Shown here one piece after another: positions 15,880 to 22,985 of a DNA stretch of 64,000 bases. Below the pieces are notes generated by a model. It was not told where the DNA came from, made no database searches, and was given only the letters and a program-made list of their open reading frames with translations. Every line of letters begins with the position of its first letter. The stretch's first letter is position 1. The position numbers were made by a program, and so were the translations under genes. The stretch is from Salinibacterium sp. SWN167 (lineage in GTDB: Bacteria; Actinomycetota; Actinomycetes; Actinomycetales; Microbacteriaceae): the NCBI RefSeq assembly GCF_015864665.1, contig NZ_JADYWU010000001.1:186001-250000 (forward strand). Direction: 5' to 3'.

Positions 15880-17012
15880 CGGGCCAAACTCTCCACCACG
15901 CGACCGTAAATGCCGGGCAACCGCGCGGCGAACGGCACGATAGCTCGGCGCAGCGGTGAGTTGGCAGCCGCCACGAGCCCGGTGGTGAGCATCCGAAAGT
16001 CGCGGGTCACTCGACGCCACTCGCGTTCGTAGCGTTCAGGCTTGCCGGCGACTATGCACTCGATCGCAGCGCGCGCTTCCGCCAGCCCTAAGCGGATGCC
16101 CTCCCCCGTGATCGCATCCACGTAGCCGGCGGCGTCACCCACGAGCAGCACTCGGCCCGCACGTTGCCCCGTGGTGTTCTGCAATAGCGGACCAGCACCT
16201 CGCACGCTCGACGCCGGCGTCGCACCGCGCAGGCGTTCGGCGAGCGCCGGCACACTCGCCAACGCCTCCTCGAACGATGTTCCCCGCGGGCCCAGCACGG
16301 CAACACCCACCTCGGCGTCGCTCACCGGCGTGACATACAGCTCAGCGGTCGGCGCCCAATGCACCTCCACGAGATCAGTCCACGGAGCAACCTCAAAGTG
16401 CTGCCGGATGCCGAACCGCCGAGAATCCCGTCGCCTTACGCGGCGAGGGTGCGCGGCCAGGCCCACCAGCTCGCGCACCGTGGAGTGCAGGCCATCGCAG
16501 CCGAGCATCCACCGCCCCTCGATGGTGCGACCGTCAGCGACGTGCGCGGATACCGCGCCGCCCTGCTCACCGTCATCATGCTGCTCGATCGCCTCAACCT
16601 TGCCGTGGTCGAACTCGACACCCAGCTCTAGCGCCCGGTCGGTGAGCGCCCGGTGCAGCTCGGTGCGGCGAACGCCGAGCGCGGCATCCGAAGCGAAGCG
16701 GTGTTCGGCGATGAGGGTGCCGTCGTGATAACTGATGCCCGCGATCTTGCGCCCGTGCGGCTGCACACCAAGGGCGGCGAGTTCGGTGACGGCGCCGGGC
16801 ATGACTCCTTCGCCACAGGCTTTGTCGATGGTGCCGGTGCGGGGTTCGATCACGAGCGCGGTGAGGCCGTGCATCCGCGCATTGATGGCAGCGGCGAGGC
16901 CGATCGGCCCGCCACCGACGACGATGACATCGACGACCGGCGAAACGCTCGGTTCGGCCACCGCATCATCGGCCACACCTGCAGCGACCGCATCGTCACC
17001 CACGCCACTCAT
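15876..17012 (-). CDS. FAD-dependent monooxygenase/hydroxylase (SrsC-like)
   Basis: The 378-residue flavoprotein has a Rossmann site VVGGGPIGLAAAINARMHG at about residues 32-50 and the second FAD motif GRVLLVGDAAGYVDAITGEG near 285. A 28-residue Ala/Asp-rich extension precedes the fold. It is the third gene of a type III PKS-methyltransferase-hydroxylase run, the same order as srsA-srsB-srsC of Streptomyces griseus, in which SrsC hydroxylates methylated alkylresorcinols towards quinones. The ATG overlaps the methyltransferase stop (ATGA). Alone it could also be read as a geranylgeranyl-reductase-type enzyme; context favours phenolic-lipid tailoring. The role is inferred. Confidence 0.75.
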   Translation of the reverse strand: MSGVGDDAVAAGVADDAVAEPSVSPVVDVIVVGGGPIGLAAAINARMHGLTALVIEPRTGTIDKACGEGVMPGAVTELAALGVQPHGRKIAGISYHDGTLIAEHRFASDAALGVRRTELHRALTDRALELGVEFDHGKVEAIEQHDDGEQGGAVSAHVADGRTIEGRWMLGCDGLHSTVRELVGLAAHPRRVRRRDSRRFGIRQHFEVAPWTDLVEVHWAPTAELYVTPVSDAEVGVAVLGPRGTSFEEALASVPALAERLRGATPASSVRGAGPLLQNTTGQRAGRVLLVGDAAGYVDAITGEGIRLGLAEARAAIECIVAGKPERYEREWRRVTRDFRMLTTGLVAAANSPLRRAIVPFAARLPGIYGRVVESLAR

Positions 17013-17539
17013 GGCGTCAGTTCGCGCAGCGCCCGGTTTTCGGTCGGGATGCGGAACGCCAACAGCAGCACCGCATTAAGCACGGTGAACACAATCGCGG
17101 TGACCCACGCGGTGTGCACGAGCGGCAACGCGATGCCCTCGATCGCTACGACGAGGTAGTTCGGATGCGGCAACCAGGTCACGCGATACGGCCCGCGGTT
17201 CTGCACACGGCCGGCCCCGGGCACCACGATCACGCGCGTGTTCCACTGAGCGCCGAGCGAGCTGATGATCCAGTAGCGCGCCGCCTGACAGAGCAGGGTG
17301 ATGACGAGCATCGGGATTCCGAGCCACAGCAAGAAGGGGCGATCGGCGACGATCACTTCGACAACACAGGCGATCAGGAGGCCCGTATGCAGGGCCACCA
17401 TCCAGGGAAAGTGCTTCTGCCCATACTCGCGACCGCCACGCTCGAAGGCTGCAGCGGCATTGCGCTTCGAGATGCGCAGCTCATAGAGGCGCTCCATGCC
17501 GGTGCCGAGTACAAGAGCGATGTAGGCAATGACGGTCAT
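17009..17539 (-). CDS. Isoprenylcysteine carboxyl methyltransferase-family protein (SrsB/BpsB-like)
   Basis: This 176-residue protein has about four to five membrane segments and the C-terminal ICMT-family block GPYRVTWLPHPNYLVVAIEG with a following hydrophobic pair. In bacteria, proteins of this kind next to type III polyketide synthases O-methylate the phenolic or pyrone product using S-adenosylmethionine (SrsB, BpsB). I chose the ATG at 17537-17539, three bases after the polyketide synthase stop. The frame is open upstream, but that part overlaps the synthase gene. It overlaps the flavin monooxygenase gene by 4 bp. Membrane location fits handling of a long-chain lipid. Confidence 0.8.
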   Translation of the reverse strand: MTVIAYIALVLGTGMERLYELRISKRNAAAAFERGGREYGQKHFPWMVALHTGLLIACVVEVIVADRPFLLWLGIPMLVITLLCQAARYWIISSLGAQWNTRVIVVPGAGRVQNRGPYRVTWLPHPNYLVVAIEGIALPLVHTAWVTAIVFTVLNAVLLLAFRIPTENRALRELTP

Positions 17540-17541
17540 AC

Positions 17542-18597
17542 TCACCACTCCAAGAGGACGAATTCGGCGCTCACTCCCGGGCCGAGAGCGAAGGCGAGAG
17601 CGTGACTGCCGGGGGCCGGCGCGAGATCGGCGTGCAGAGCATCCGCGAGCACATGCAGCACGGCCGCCGAGGACAGGTTGCCGACGCGAGCAAGGCAATC
17701 CCAACTCGACTGCAGATCGCTGCGCTGAAGCCCGAGCGAACTCTCGAATGCTTCGAGCACGCGGGGGCCACCCGGATGCGCGATCCACGTATCGATGTCG
17801 GCGATGGTCAGACCGTTGCGGCCCAGAAACTCGCTGACCTCGCCCGGGAAACTGTTCTGAATCACGTCGGCCACGCCCGCGCTCAGCACGATCTCGAAAC
17901 CGGTGCCGCCCACGTTCCAGCCGATCACATCGTGACTATCGGCAACGAACGTGCTGCGGGTGTCAATTATGCGCGGGCCCGGCTCGCTGCGGTTCTCCCC
18001 CACCATCACGACCGCCGCGGCACCGTCGCCGAAGAGGCCGGTGGCGACGAAATTGGCCATGGTGTGGTCATCGCGCTGCAGGGTGAGCGAGCACAGTTCG
18101 ACGCTCAGGACAACGCCAACGTCATCCGGATGCCCGACTAAATAGTCATGCACCCGGGCCAGGCCCGCGGCCCCCGCCAAACAGCCGAGGCCGAACGAAG
18201 GAATCCGTTTCACGTCGGGCCGCAAACCCAAGCGCGGGATCAGTAGCGCGTCGATCGAGGGTGCCGAAATGCCGGTGACGGAAGTGAAGAAGACGAAGTC
18301 GACATCGGCGGCGGTAAGCCCAGCATCCGCGAGCGCCGTGGTCAGTGCGCGCTCAAGTAGGTCGGTCGAGACGCGGATGAACTCATCGTTGGTTTCGCGA
18401 AAACTGCCGAGTTCGGGATACCGCTCGAGCGGAAGCGCCATGTGGCGACGGTCGATGCCGCTGGCTCCGTGCATCCGCTCAATCACGGCTTGGTGGCGGG
18501 AATTTTCGGCCAGAAGCGGCGCGAGCATGCCGGTCATTTCGGCCTGCGTGTAGCTGTGCTCGGGCACCACAGGGGCGACTGCCGCAACTCTGCTCAT
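17542..18597 (-). CDS. Type III polyketide synthase (alkylresorcinol/alkylpyrone synthase-like)
   Basis: The 351-residue ketosynthase has the full catalytic triad: Cys139 in SFGLGCLAGAAG, His274 in WIAHPGGP and Asn307 in VGNLSS. Homologous enzymes extend fatty acyl-CoA starters with malonyl-CoA and cyclise the chain to alkylresorcinols or alkylpyrones. The methyltransferase and monooxygenase genes directly downstream give the srsABC order, so the product is probably a methylated phenolic lipid or its quinone in the membrane. The ATG at 18595-18597 has GGAG about 8 bp upstream. A DoxX gene ends 29 bp upstream in the same direction and is probably in the same transcript. Confidence 0.9.
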   Translation of the reverse strand: MSRVAAVAPVVPEHSYTQAEMTGMLAPLLAENSRHQAVIERMHGASGIDRRHMALPLERYPELGSFRETNDEFIRVSTDLLERALTTALADAGLTAADVDFVFFTSVTGISAPSIDALLIPRLGLRPDVKRIPSFGLGCLAGAAGLARVHDYLVGHPDDVGVVLSVELCSLTLQRDDHTMANFVATGLFGDGAAAVVMVGENRSEPGPRIIDTRSTFVADSHDVIGWNVGGTGFEIVLSAGVADVIQNSFPGEVSEFLGRNGLTIADIDTWIAHPGGPRVLEAFESSLGLQRSDLQSSWDCLARVGNLSSAAVLHVLADALHADLAPAPGSHALAFALGPGVSAEFVLLEW

Positions 18598-18626
18598 TCA
18601 GAGACTCCGCTCATAGAGTGAAGCTA

Positions 18627-19166
18627 TCACGCACCGAGGTTTCGACCATCGTTGCGTCGGGCGGCACGCCACGCGCGCCACGCGCCGGTCGACCAGAGTG
18701 CCCAGAGAACGAGCACGGGCTGGAACGGCATCCGAATCCAGCGCTTGAGGTCGGTGTCGAGACCGAGCGAATCGACCTGGTTGACGAGCTGAGAGATGTT
18801 GCCGGGGTAGATCGCGATGAAGAACGCAGCGGCAACCCAGCCCACGTACGGGCGGTACTTCTTGGCGAAGATCAGCGCACTGCCGAGCGCAATTTCGACG
18901 ACTCCGGATGCCACGACCACGAAGTCGGGGTCGAACGGCTGCCACGTGGGCACCTGCGCTTGAAAGTCTTCGCGCGCGAAGGTGAGGTGGCTGATGCCGG
19001 CGAACACGAGGGAGGCGCCGAGCGCAATGCGGCCGATCCGGCGGCCAATGCGGCTCGCACGCGAAGGCTCATCCGGCGCGGTTGAATCTCTGACAGACGC
19101 GACTTCGATCGGCTCTCGTGGTGCGGCGGGACCGGTCGAATCGTTGGCGCCTGGTGTCGTGTGCAT
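18627..19166 (-). CDS. DoxX-family membrane protein
   Basis: The 179-residue protein has a polar 45-residue N terminus and then four hydrophobic segments, with IALGASLVFAGISHLTF as the first, typical of DoxX/DUF417-like proteins. DoxX proteins are linked to quinone-dependent oxidation and redox balance at the membrane, but their biochemistry is not settled. It is the first gene of the strand-wise run DoxX-PKS-methyltransferase-monooxygenase; a quinone-type product would make this neighbour sensible. The ATG at 19164-19166 has GGGGGA directly before it and CAGAAT six bases upstream, so leaderless or very short-leader transcription is possible. Confidence 0.75.
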   Translation of the reverse strand: MHTTPGANDSTGPAAPREPIEVASVRDSTAPDEPSRASRIGRRIGRIALGASLVFAGISHLTFAREDFQAQVPTWQPFDPDFVVVASGVVEIALGSALIFAKKYRPYVGWVAAAFFIAIYPGNISQLVNQVDSLGLDTDLKRWIRMPFQPVLVLWALWSTGAWRAWRAARRNDGRNLGA

Positions 19167-19257
19167 TCCCCCATTCTGGCGGGGCGGGCTTAGGGTCTGC
19201 CGAGTGACAGGCTGCGACGCAACTGGCAGCGGGCACGGGCAACGAGCGTTAACGAGC

Positions 19258-19289
19258 CACGGCCCCCACCGGGTGTGGTGAGGGCCGTG
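19258..19289 (-). terminator. Hairpin downstream of adh
   Basis: CACGGCCC (19258-19265) pairs with GGGCCGTG (19282-19289), with four more inner pairs. It lies about 30 bp past the adh stop. No T-run follows, so termination may be weak or factor-dependent. The rest of the 154-bp gap 19167-19320 shows only the possible DoxX promoter. Confidence 0.45.
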
Positions 19290-19320
19290 ACCGTCGCGCT
19301 GTTCGGAGCGCGGCTAGCCG

Positions 19321-20358
19321 TTACGGGATGAGCACCGCACGGCCGGTGATGCGGCCGGCTTCGAGGTCGTCGAAGGCCTTTTGGAAGTCAGCCAGCGGGT
19401 ACTTCGTTACCTCAACGCCGAGCTTGCCCTGCTGAGCAAGCGCGATCACCTGGAGTTGATCGGCGCGGGTTCCGCCATACGAAAGCTGAACGTCGGTTCC
19501 CCACGGGAGGACCGGGGCGGCACCTACGGCGTAGTCGAACTGTGCACCGCCGAGGCCTACAAAGCGGAGCATCCCGCCGGGAGCGATCACGGCAACCGCG
19601 AGATCTACAGTGGGCTGAATGCCAACAAAATCGAAGACGGCATCCGCACCGTACTGGTTGGTTTCGTCGAGGATGCGCTGAGCTGCAGCACCGTCACTCT
19701 TGAGCACAAGGTCAGCACCGAGTTCACGCGCGAGCTCGAGCTTGGAGTCATCGCTGTCGAGGGCGATGATGCGGGCACCGGTGGTGGCCTTCAGGATCTG
19801 GAGCCCAAGGTGTCCGAGGCCACCGACACCGATTACTACGGCGGTCGAGCCAGGAGTGAGGCGCGAACGCGCACTGTTGATGGCGTGCATGGGGGTGACA
19901 CCGGCATCCGCGAGGGGCGCTGCCTGAACGGGGTCGAGGTCACCGATCTTGTCGAGGTGGCGGGCCTTCACGACCAGGTACTCGGCCATGGCGCCGTCTG
20001 GGCCGAGGCCAGGGGTGGTGGGGAATTGCATGCGGCTGCCGTTGACTTCACACTCGTTGTCGCGACCTTCGATGCAGGCGCGGCAGTGGCCACACGCCCA
20101 GATTAGGCTCACAAGAACGGCGTCACCTTTGCTGTAGCCCTCGAGTGCTGAACCAACTTTTTCCACCCAGCCGGCGCCTTCGTGACCGACTGTTCCGCCG
20201 AAGAAGGGCCATTCTTCGCCCATGTGAAGGACGTGGAGGTCGGAGTGGCACAGCCCAGCGCCCGCAATCTTGACCAAAATTTCATCGGGACCGATCTCCG
20301 GCACGGGAACATCCTGAAGTTCCATCGTGTGGGGGCTTACGAGCTTCACTGCTTGCAT
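19321..20358 (-). CDS. Zinc-dependent alcohol dehydrogenase
   Basis: The 345-residue medium-chain dehydrogenase has catalytic zinc ligands in GLCHSDLHVLH and TVGHEGAGWVE, the four structural cysteines in ACGHCRACIEGRDNEC and the NAD-binding site VVIGVGGLGHLGLQ near residue 170. It oxidises alcohols or reduces aldehydes with NAD(H); the substrate range is not readable. The ATG at 20356-20358 has AGAGGA at a good distance. The promoter region carries a -35 CTGACA, a -10 TATAGG/TAGGCT, a leader hairpin and a 24-bp palindrome shared with the divergent tetR gene. It is therefore probably repressed by that TetR protein and induced by an aldehyde or related ligand. Confidence 0.92.
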   Translation of the reverse strand: MQAVKLVSPHTMELQDVPVPEIGPDEILVKIAGAGLCHSDLHVLHMGEEWPFFGGTVGHEGAGWVEKVGSALEGYSKGDAVLVSLIWACGHCRACIEGRDNECEVNGSRMQFPTTPGLGPDGAMAEYLVVKARHLDKIGDLDPVQAAPLADAGVTPMHAINSARSRLTPGSTAVVIGVGGLGHLGLQILKATTGARIIALDSDDSKLELARELGADLVLKSDGAAAQRILDETNQYGADAVFDFVGIQPTVDLAVAVIAPGGMLRFVGLGGAQFDYAVGAAPVLPWGTDVQLSYGGTRADQLQVIALAQQGKLGVEVTKYPLADFQKAFDDLEAGRITGRAVLIP

Positions 20359-20376
20359 GGGCTAAATCCTCTCTAG

Positions 20377-20403
20377 GGTGAGGCTGAGGTTTGCAGCCTC
20401 ACC
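20377..20403 (-). other. Hairpin at the predicted 5' end of the adh mRNA
   Basis: GGTGAGGCTG (20377-20386 on the plus strand) pairs perfectly with CAGCCTCACC (20394-20403) around a 7-base loop. The predicted transcription start, 6-7 bases after the -10 at 20407-20414, falls within or at the edge of the arm at 20394-20403, so the mRNA may begin with this stem, which often slows decay. Confidence 0.5.
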
Positions 20404-20417
20404 TCCAGCCTATACGC

Positions 20418-20441
20418 ACTATCTGACAAGTGTCAGATAGT
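20418..20441. promoter_or_regulatory. TetR operator: perfect 11-2-11 palindrome
   Basis: ACTATCTGACA (20418-20428), AG, TGTCAGATAGT (20431-20441). The hexamer at 20431-20436 reads CTGACA on the minus strand, a good -35, 18 bp from TAGGCT at 20412 to 20407. On the plus strand it lies 17 bp before the tetR -10. One bound dimer should block both promoters. Confidence 0.75.
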
Positions 20442-20453
20442 GGCCTATTCCGG

Positions 20454-20459
20454 TACAGT
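20454..20459 (+). promoter_or_regulatory. -10 hexamer for leaderless tetR transcript
   Basis: TACAGT is followed by six bases and the ATG at 20466. No ribosome-binding site is present. The palindrome 20418-20441 lies at the -35 position. Confidence 0.5.
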
Positions 20460-20465
20460 TCGGTT

Positions 20466-21125
20466 ATGGATGCTCGCACTCGCCGCTCCCGCGACGCTCT
20501 CGTTGCGGCGGCCTACGCCCTCGCCGAGCAGCGCGACATCGCCACTATTTCGGTCACCGACATCACGAACGCATCCGGCATCAGCCGCGACACTTTCTAC
20601 CGCCATGCCTGCGACCCCGTTGATCTCATCGCCACTGCTCTGCATGCCGAGCTGGCTGAAGCAATCGAACAATTCGGTGATCTGCTCGACCCCGCGGAGA
20701 CCGCTGCGGTCTCTCACACCGCCGAGTCTGCCCCGGGCGCGAACGCCAACGCATCGACCACGGCGTTGTCGACGACGAACCATGTTTTCGCCGGCCCCAC
20801 TCGCGTCTTCCTTAGTCACGTGCGCACCCACGCCACGCTCTATCGGATGGCGGCCAGCGGCAGCCTGAGCGGCCGGCTGCGATCGGTGCTCATTGAGCCC
20901 GCGCGCGAAATTCTCGCGAATCATCTGCGGCGGCATCCAGAAATCGTGCCTGCCGCACTCGCCCCGCTTTCGGAAACGACGTTTGCCATGGCGGTCGCCT
21001 ATGCCGCCGGCGGAACGGTCGCCGCAGCCGAAGCCTGGCTCCTCACGGGCGACCTCGATGACCTCGACGGCGCCGTGCACGCGGTACTCGCCGCGAGCCC
21101 GCAATGGTGGGGCGACCGGCGCTAG
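20466..21125 (+). CDS. TetR-family transcriptional regulator (divergent to adh)
   Basis: The 219-residue protein has an N-terminal TetR helix-turn-helix (SVTDITNASGISRDTFYRH) and an all-helical ligand domain. The frame is open 12 codons upstream, but that extension would run through the operator palindrome. The ATG at 20466 is six bases after TACAGT and gives the normal N terminus (MDARTRRSRDAL). It most probably represses itself and the divergent zinc alcohol dehydrogenase through the perfect palindrome between them. The ligand is unknown; an alcohol or aldehyde is a reasonable guess. It converges with the MFS gene, 17 bp apart. Confidence 0.88.
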   Translation: MDARTRRSRDALVAAAYALAEQRDIATISVTDITNASGISRDTFYRHACDPVDLIATALHAELAEAIEQFGDLLDPAETAAVSHTAESAPGANANASTTALSTTNHVFAGPTRVFLSHVRTHATLYRMAASGSLSGRLRSVLIEPAREILANHLRRHPEIVPAALAPLSETTFAMAVAYAAGGTVAAAEAWLLTGDLDDLDGAVHAVLAASPQWWGDRR

Positions 21126-21142
21126 CCGCTATTCGCAATTCG

Positions 21143-22336
21143 CTATTCGTTGGCGGGCATCCGGTGTGCCCGCGGCCCAAACGCCACAAACAACACCGCG
21201 ACGATGACCGCCCACGCGGGGTAGGTCAGCCAGACCCACTCGGCCCCGGGTCTGCCTGAGCCGGCGAGCGCGTAGATCACACCGGCTGAGCTGCTTCCCA
21301 CGACGCCACCGATCGCGTTGGCGAGACCCTGCACTCCGAAGTAGCTAGCGACGGAACCGTCGGGGGCGAAGCGTGACACTGTCGCGTTGAGCACGGGCTG
21401 CACCAACATTTGGCCGACGATGAACACGGCGACGCCGACGAGCATCCCGACCAGATTTGTCGACAGTCCCATGATTCCGACGCCTATCCCGAGGCACGCG
21501 GTAGCGCCGGCGAGCGTGATGCGGTCGGGCAGGAAACGATTGGCCGCACCCGTGAGCGGCAGCATCGTGATCACCATGACCACGGCGGCCCCCGAATAGA
21601 TGAAGCCGAGGTCAGACGGCCCGGAGGTGAACTCGGCAGCCCGGAACGGGATCACGAGATAGAACTGGGCGATGAGCACCGCGGTACCCGCGACGAGCGC
21701 GCAGTAACGCAGGAATGCGGCATCCGCGAAGGCCACTTTCAAACGCGGAGGCGTGCGAGCCCGTTCTTCATCGCTCGGGTGCGGCAAGCCGAAGGCGCTG
21801 ATGATGAACGCGATCACGAACATCCCGGCCGCCGACAAACTCACAAAAGCGAAGTCTGCGCCGGCCAGAAACCCACCGATGATGGGGCCAACAATGAAGC
21901 CGACGTTGCTCACGACCTCGCGAGTCGAATACACCCGCACCCGGTCGGCGCCGGTTGTGAGAGCCGCATAGGCCGAATAACTCGCCGGGTGAAAAAGGGC
22001 ACCGCCCAGACCAGTAAAGATCGATGCCACCACGAGCAGCGGAATCGACTCGACAGTGCCGAGCATCGCAAAGCCCAAGGCTCGAACCAGCACCCCGATC
22101 AGAATGGCGCGGCGAAAGTTGATGCGATCAGCAACCCACCCCGCGATCGGCATCATCCCGTTTTGGGCTGCTGTGCGCAGCGCGGTGAGGGCAGCGACGA
22201 CCGCAATCGTCAGGGCCAGATCTTGCAAAAAATGATAGGCCAGCAAGGGCACGAGCATGTAAAAACCGACGGCCATCGTGAAGGTGTCGCCATAGAGAAC
22301 TTTCAGCGCAAACGAGATCGGCGGGCGTTTCGCCAC
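21143..22336 (-). CDS. MFS transporter at the end of the polysaccharide locus
   Basis: The 397-residue protein has about twelve membrane segments. The first loop shows the MFS pattern GWVADRINFRRAI. I chose the GTG at 22334-22336 (VAKRPPISFAL) because AGGA lies 8 bp upstream and the stop of the DUF624 gene is only 4 bp away. The open frame further upstream lies inside that gene. As the last gene of the run that begins with the solute-binding protein, it could export or import a sugar or sugar-acid breakdown product. No substrate motif is visible. Confidence 0.8.
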   Translation of the reverse strand: MAKRPPISFALKVLYGDTFTMAVGFYMLVPLLAYHFLQDLALTIAVVAALTALRTAAQNGMMPIAGWVADRINFRRAILIGVLVRALGFAMLGTVESIPLLVVASIFTGLGGALFHPASYSAYAALTTGADRVRVYSTREVVSNVGFIVGPIIGGFLAGADFAFVSLSAAGMFVIAFIISAFGLPHPSDEERARTPPRLKVAFADAAFLRYCALVAGTAVLIAQFYLVIPFRAAEFTSGPSDLGFIYSGAAVVMVITMLPLTGAANRFLPDRITLAGATACLGIGVGIMGLSTNLVGMLVGVAVFIVGQMLVQPVLNATVSRFAPDGSVASYFGVQGLANAIGGVVGSSSAGVIYALAGSGRPGAEWVWLTYPAWAVIVAVLFVAFGPRAHRMPANE

Positions 22337-22340
22337 TCCC

Positions 22341-22985
22341 CTAATCCTGTTCGTCGTCGACGGGAGGCTTCGGGCCCCACGCCCGCACGCCCACATAGAC
22401 CGGCAGTGCGATTGCCGCGAAGGGCGCAATCGTCGGCAGCAGAATCGACACCACGAGAGTCACCGCAACCGTGAACGACACGAAGAGTGCGCGACGCGGA
22501 TGCTGCAGCATCAGCACGAATCCCTCCCGAACCCAGGTTCGAGCATCCGCTTCCGGGCTGAGGGTCGCGGCGGCGGTCGTGGCGACAAACAACACGCACA
22601 CGCCGGCAGCCACCGGGATGACGGCGGCGCTCAGCATCAACGCAATGGAGCCGCCACCCTGAGCCAGTTGGTACGCCAAGAACACACCATCGCCGACCAT
22701 GATCGCGAGCACCACGGTCGCGATGACACCGAGGCCGAGCGTACGCCGCCACGTATCGCGAAACTCCCGAAAAGTGTTCGTGAAGACCTTGTCATCGTTA
22801 TCGACTATCCACTGCGCGAACGCTCGAGCGAGAGCGATCGCAGCGGGAAGCACCGTGATGATGCCGAGCGAGAGAATCAGCACCGCAAGCGAACCCAGAA
22901 AGATGTTGCCCGGGTAGGTGAGCGCGGTCAGCATGCTGCGCTCCCATCGCGGTGTGCGGCGCTTGGTTCTCTTCGGTTGGCTCAT
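22341..22985 (-). CDS. DUF624 (YesL-like) membrane protein
   Basis: The 214-residue protein has five to six hydrophobic segments and the family-like features TYPGNIFLGSLAVLILSLG and FREFRDTWRRT. DUF624 proteins are almost always found with sugar ABC transporters and polysaccharide-degrading enzymes, as here, but their role is not known. The basic N terminus (KRTKRRTPRWER) sits in the cytoplasm by the positive-inside rule. The start codon overlaps the heparinase stop (ATGA) and the MFS gene follows after 4 bp. Confidence 0.75.
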   Translation of the reverse strand: MSQPKRTKRRTPRWERSMLTALTYPGNIFLGSLAVLILSLGIITVLPAAIALARAFAQWIVDNDDKVFTNTFREFRDTWRRTLGLGVIATVVLAIMVGDGVFLAYQLAQGGGSIALMLSAAVIPVAAGVCVLFVATTAAATLSPEADARTWVREGFVLMLQHPRRALFVSFTVAVTLVVSILLPTIAPFAAIALPVYVGVRAWGPKPPVDDEQD

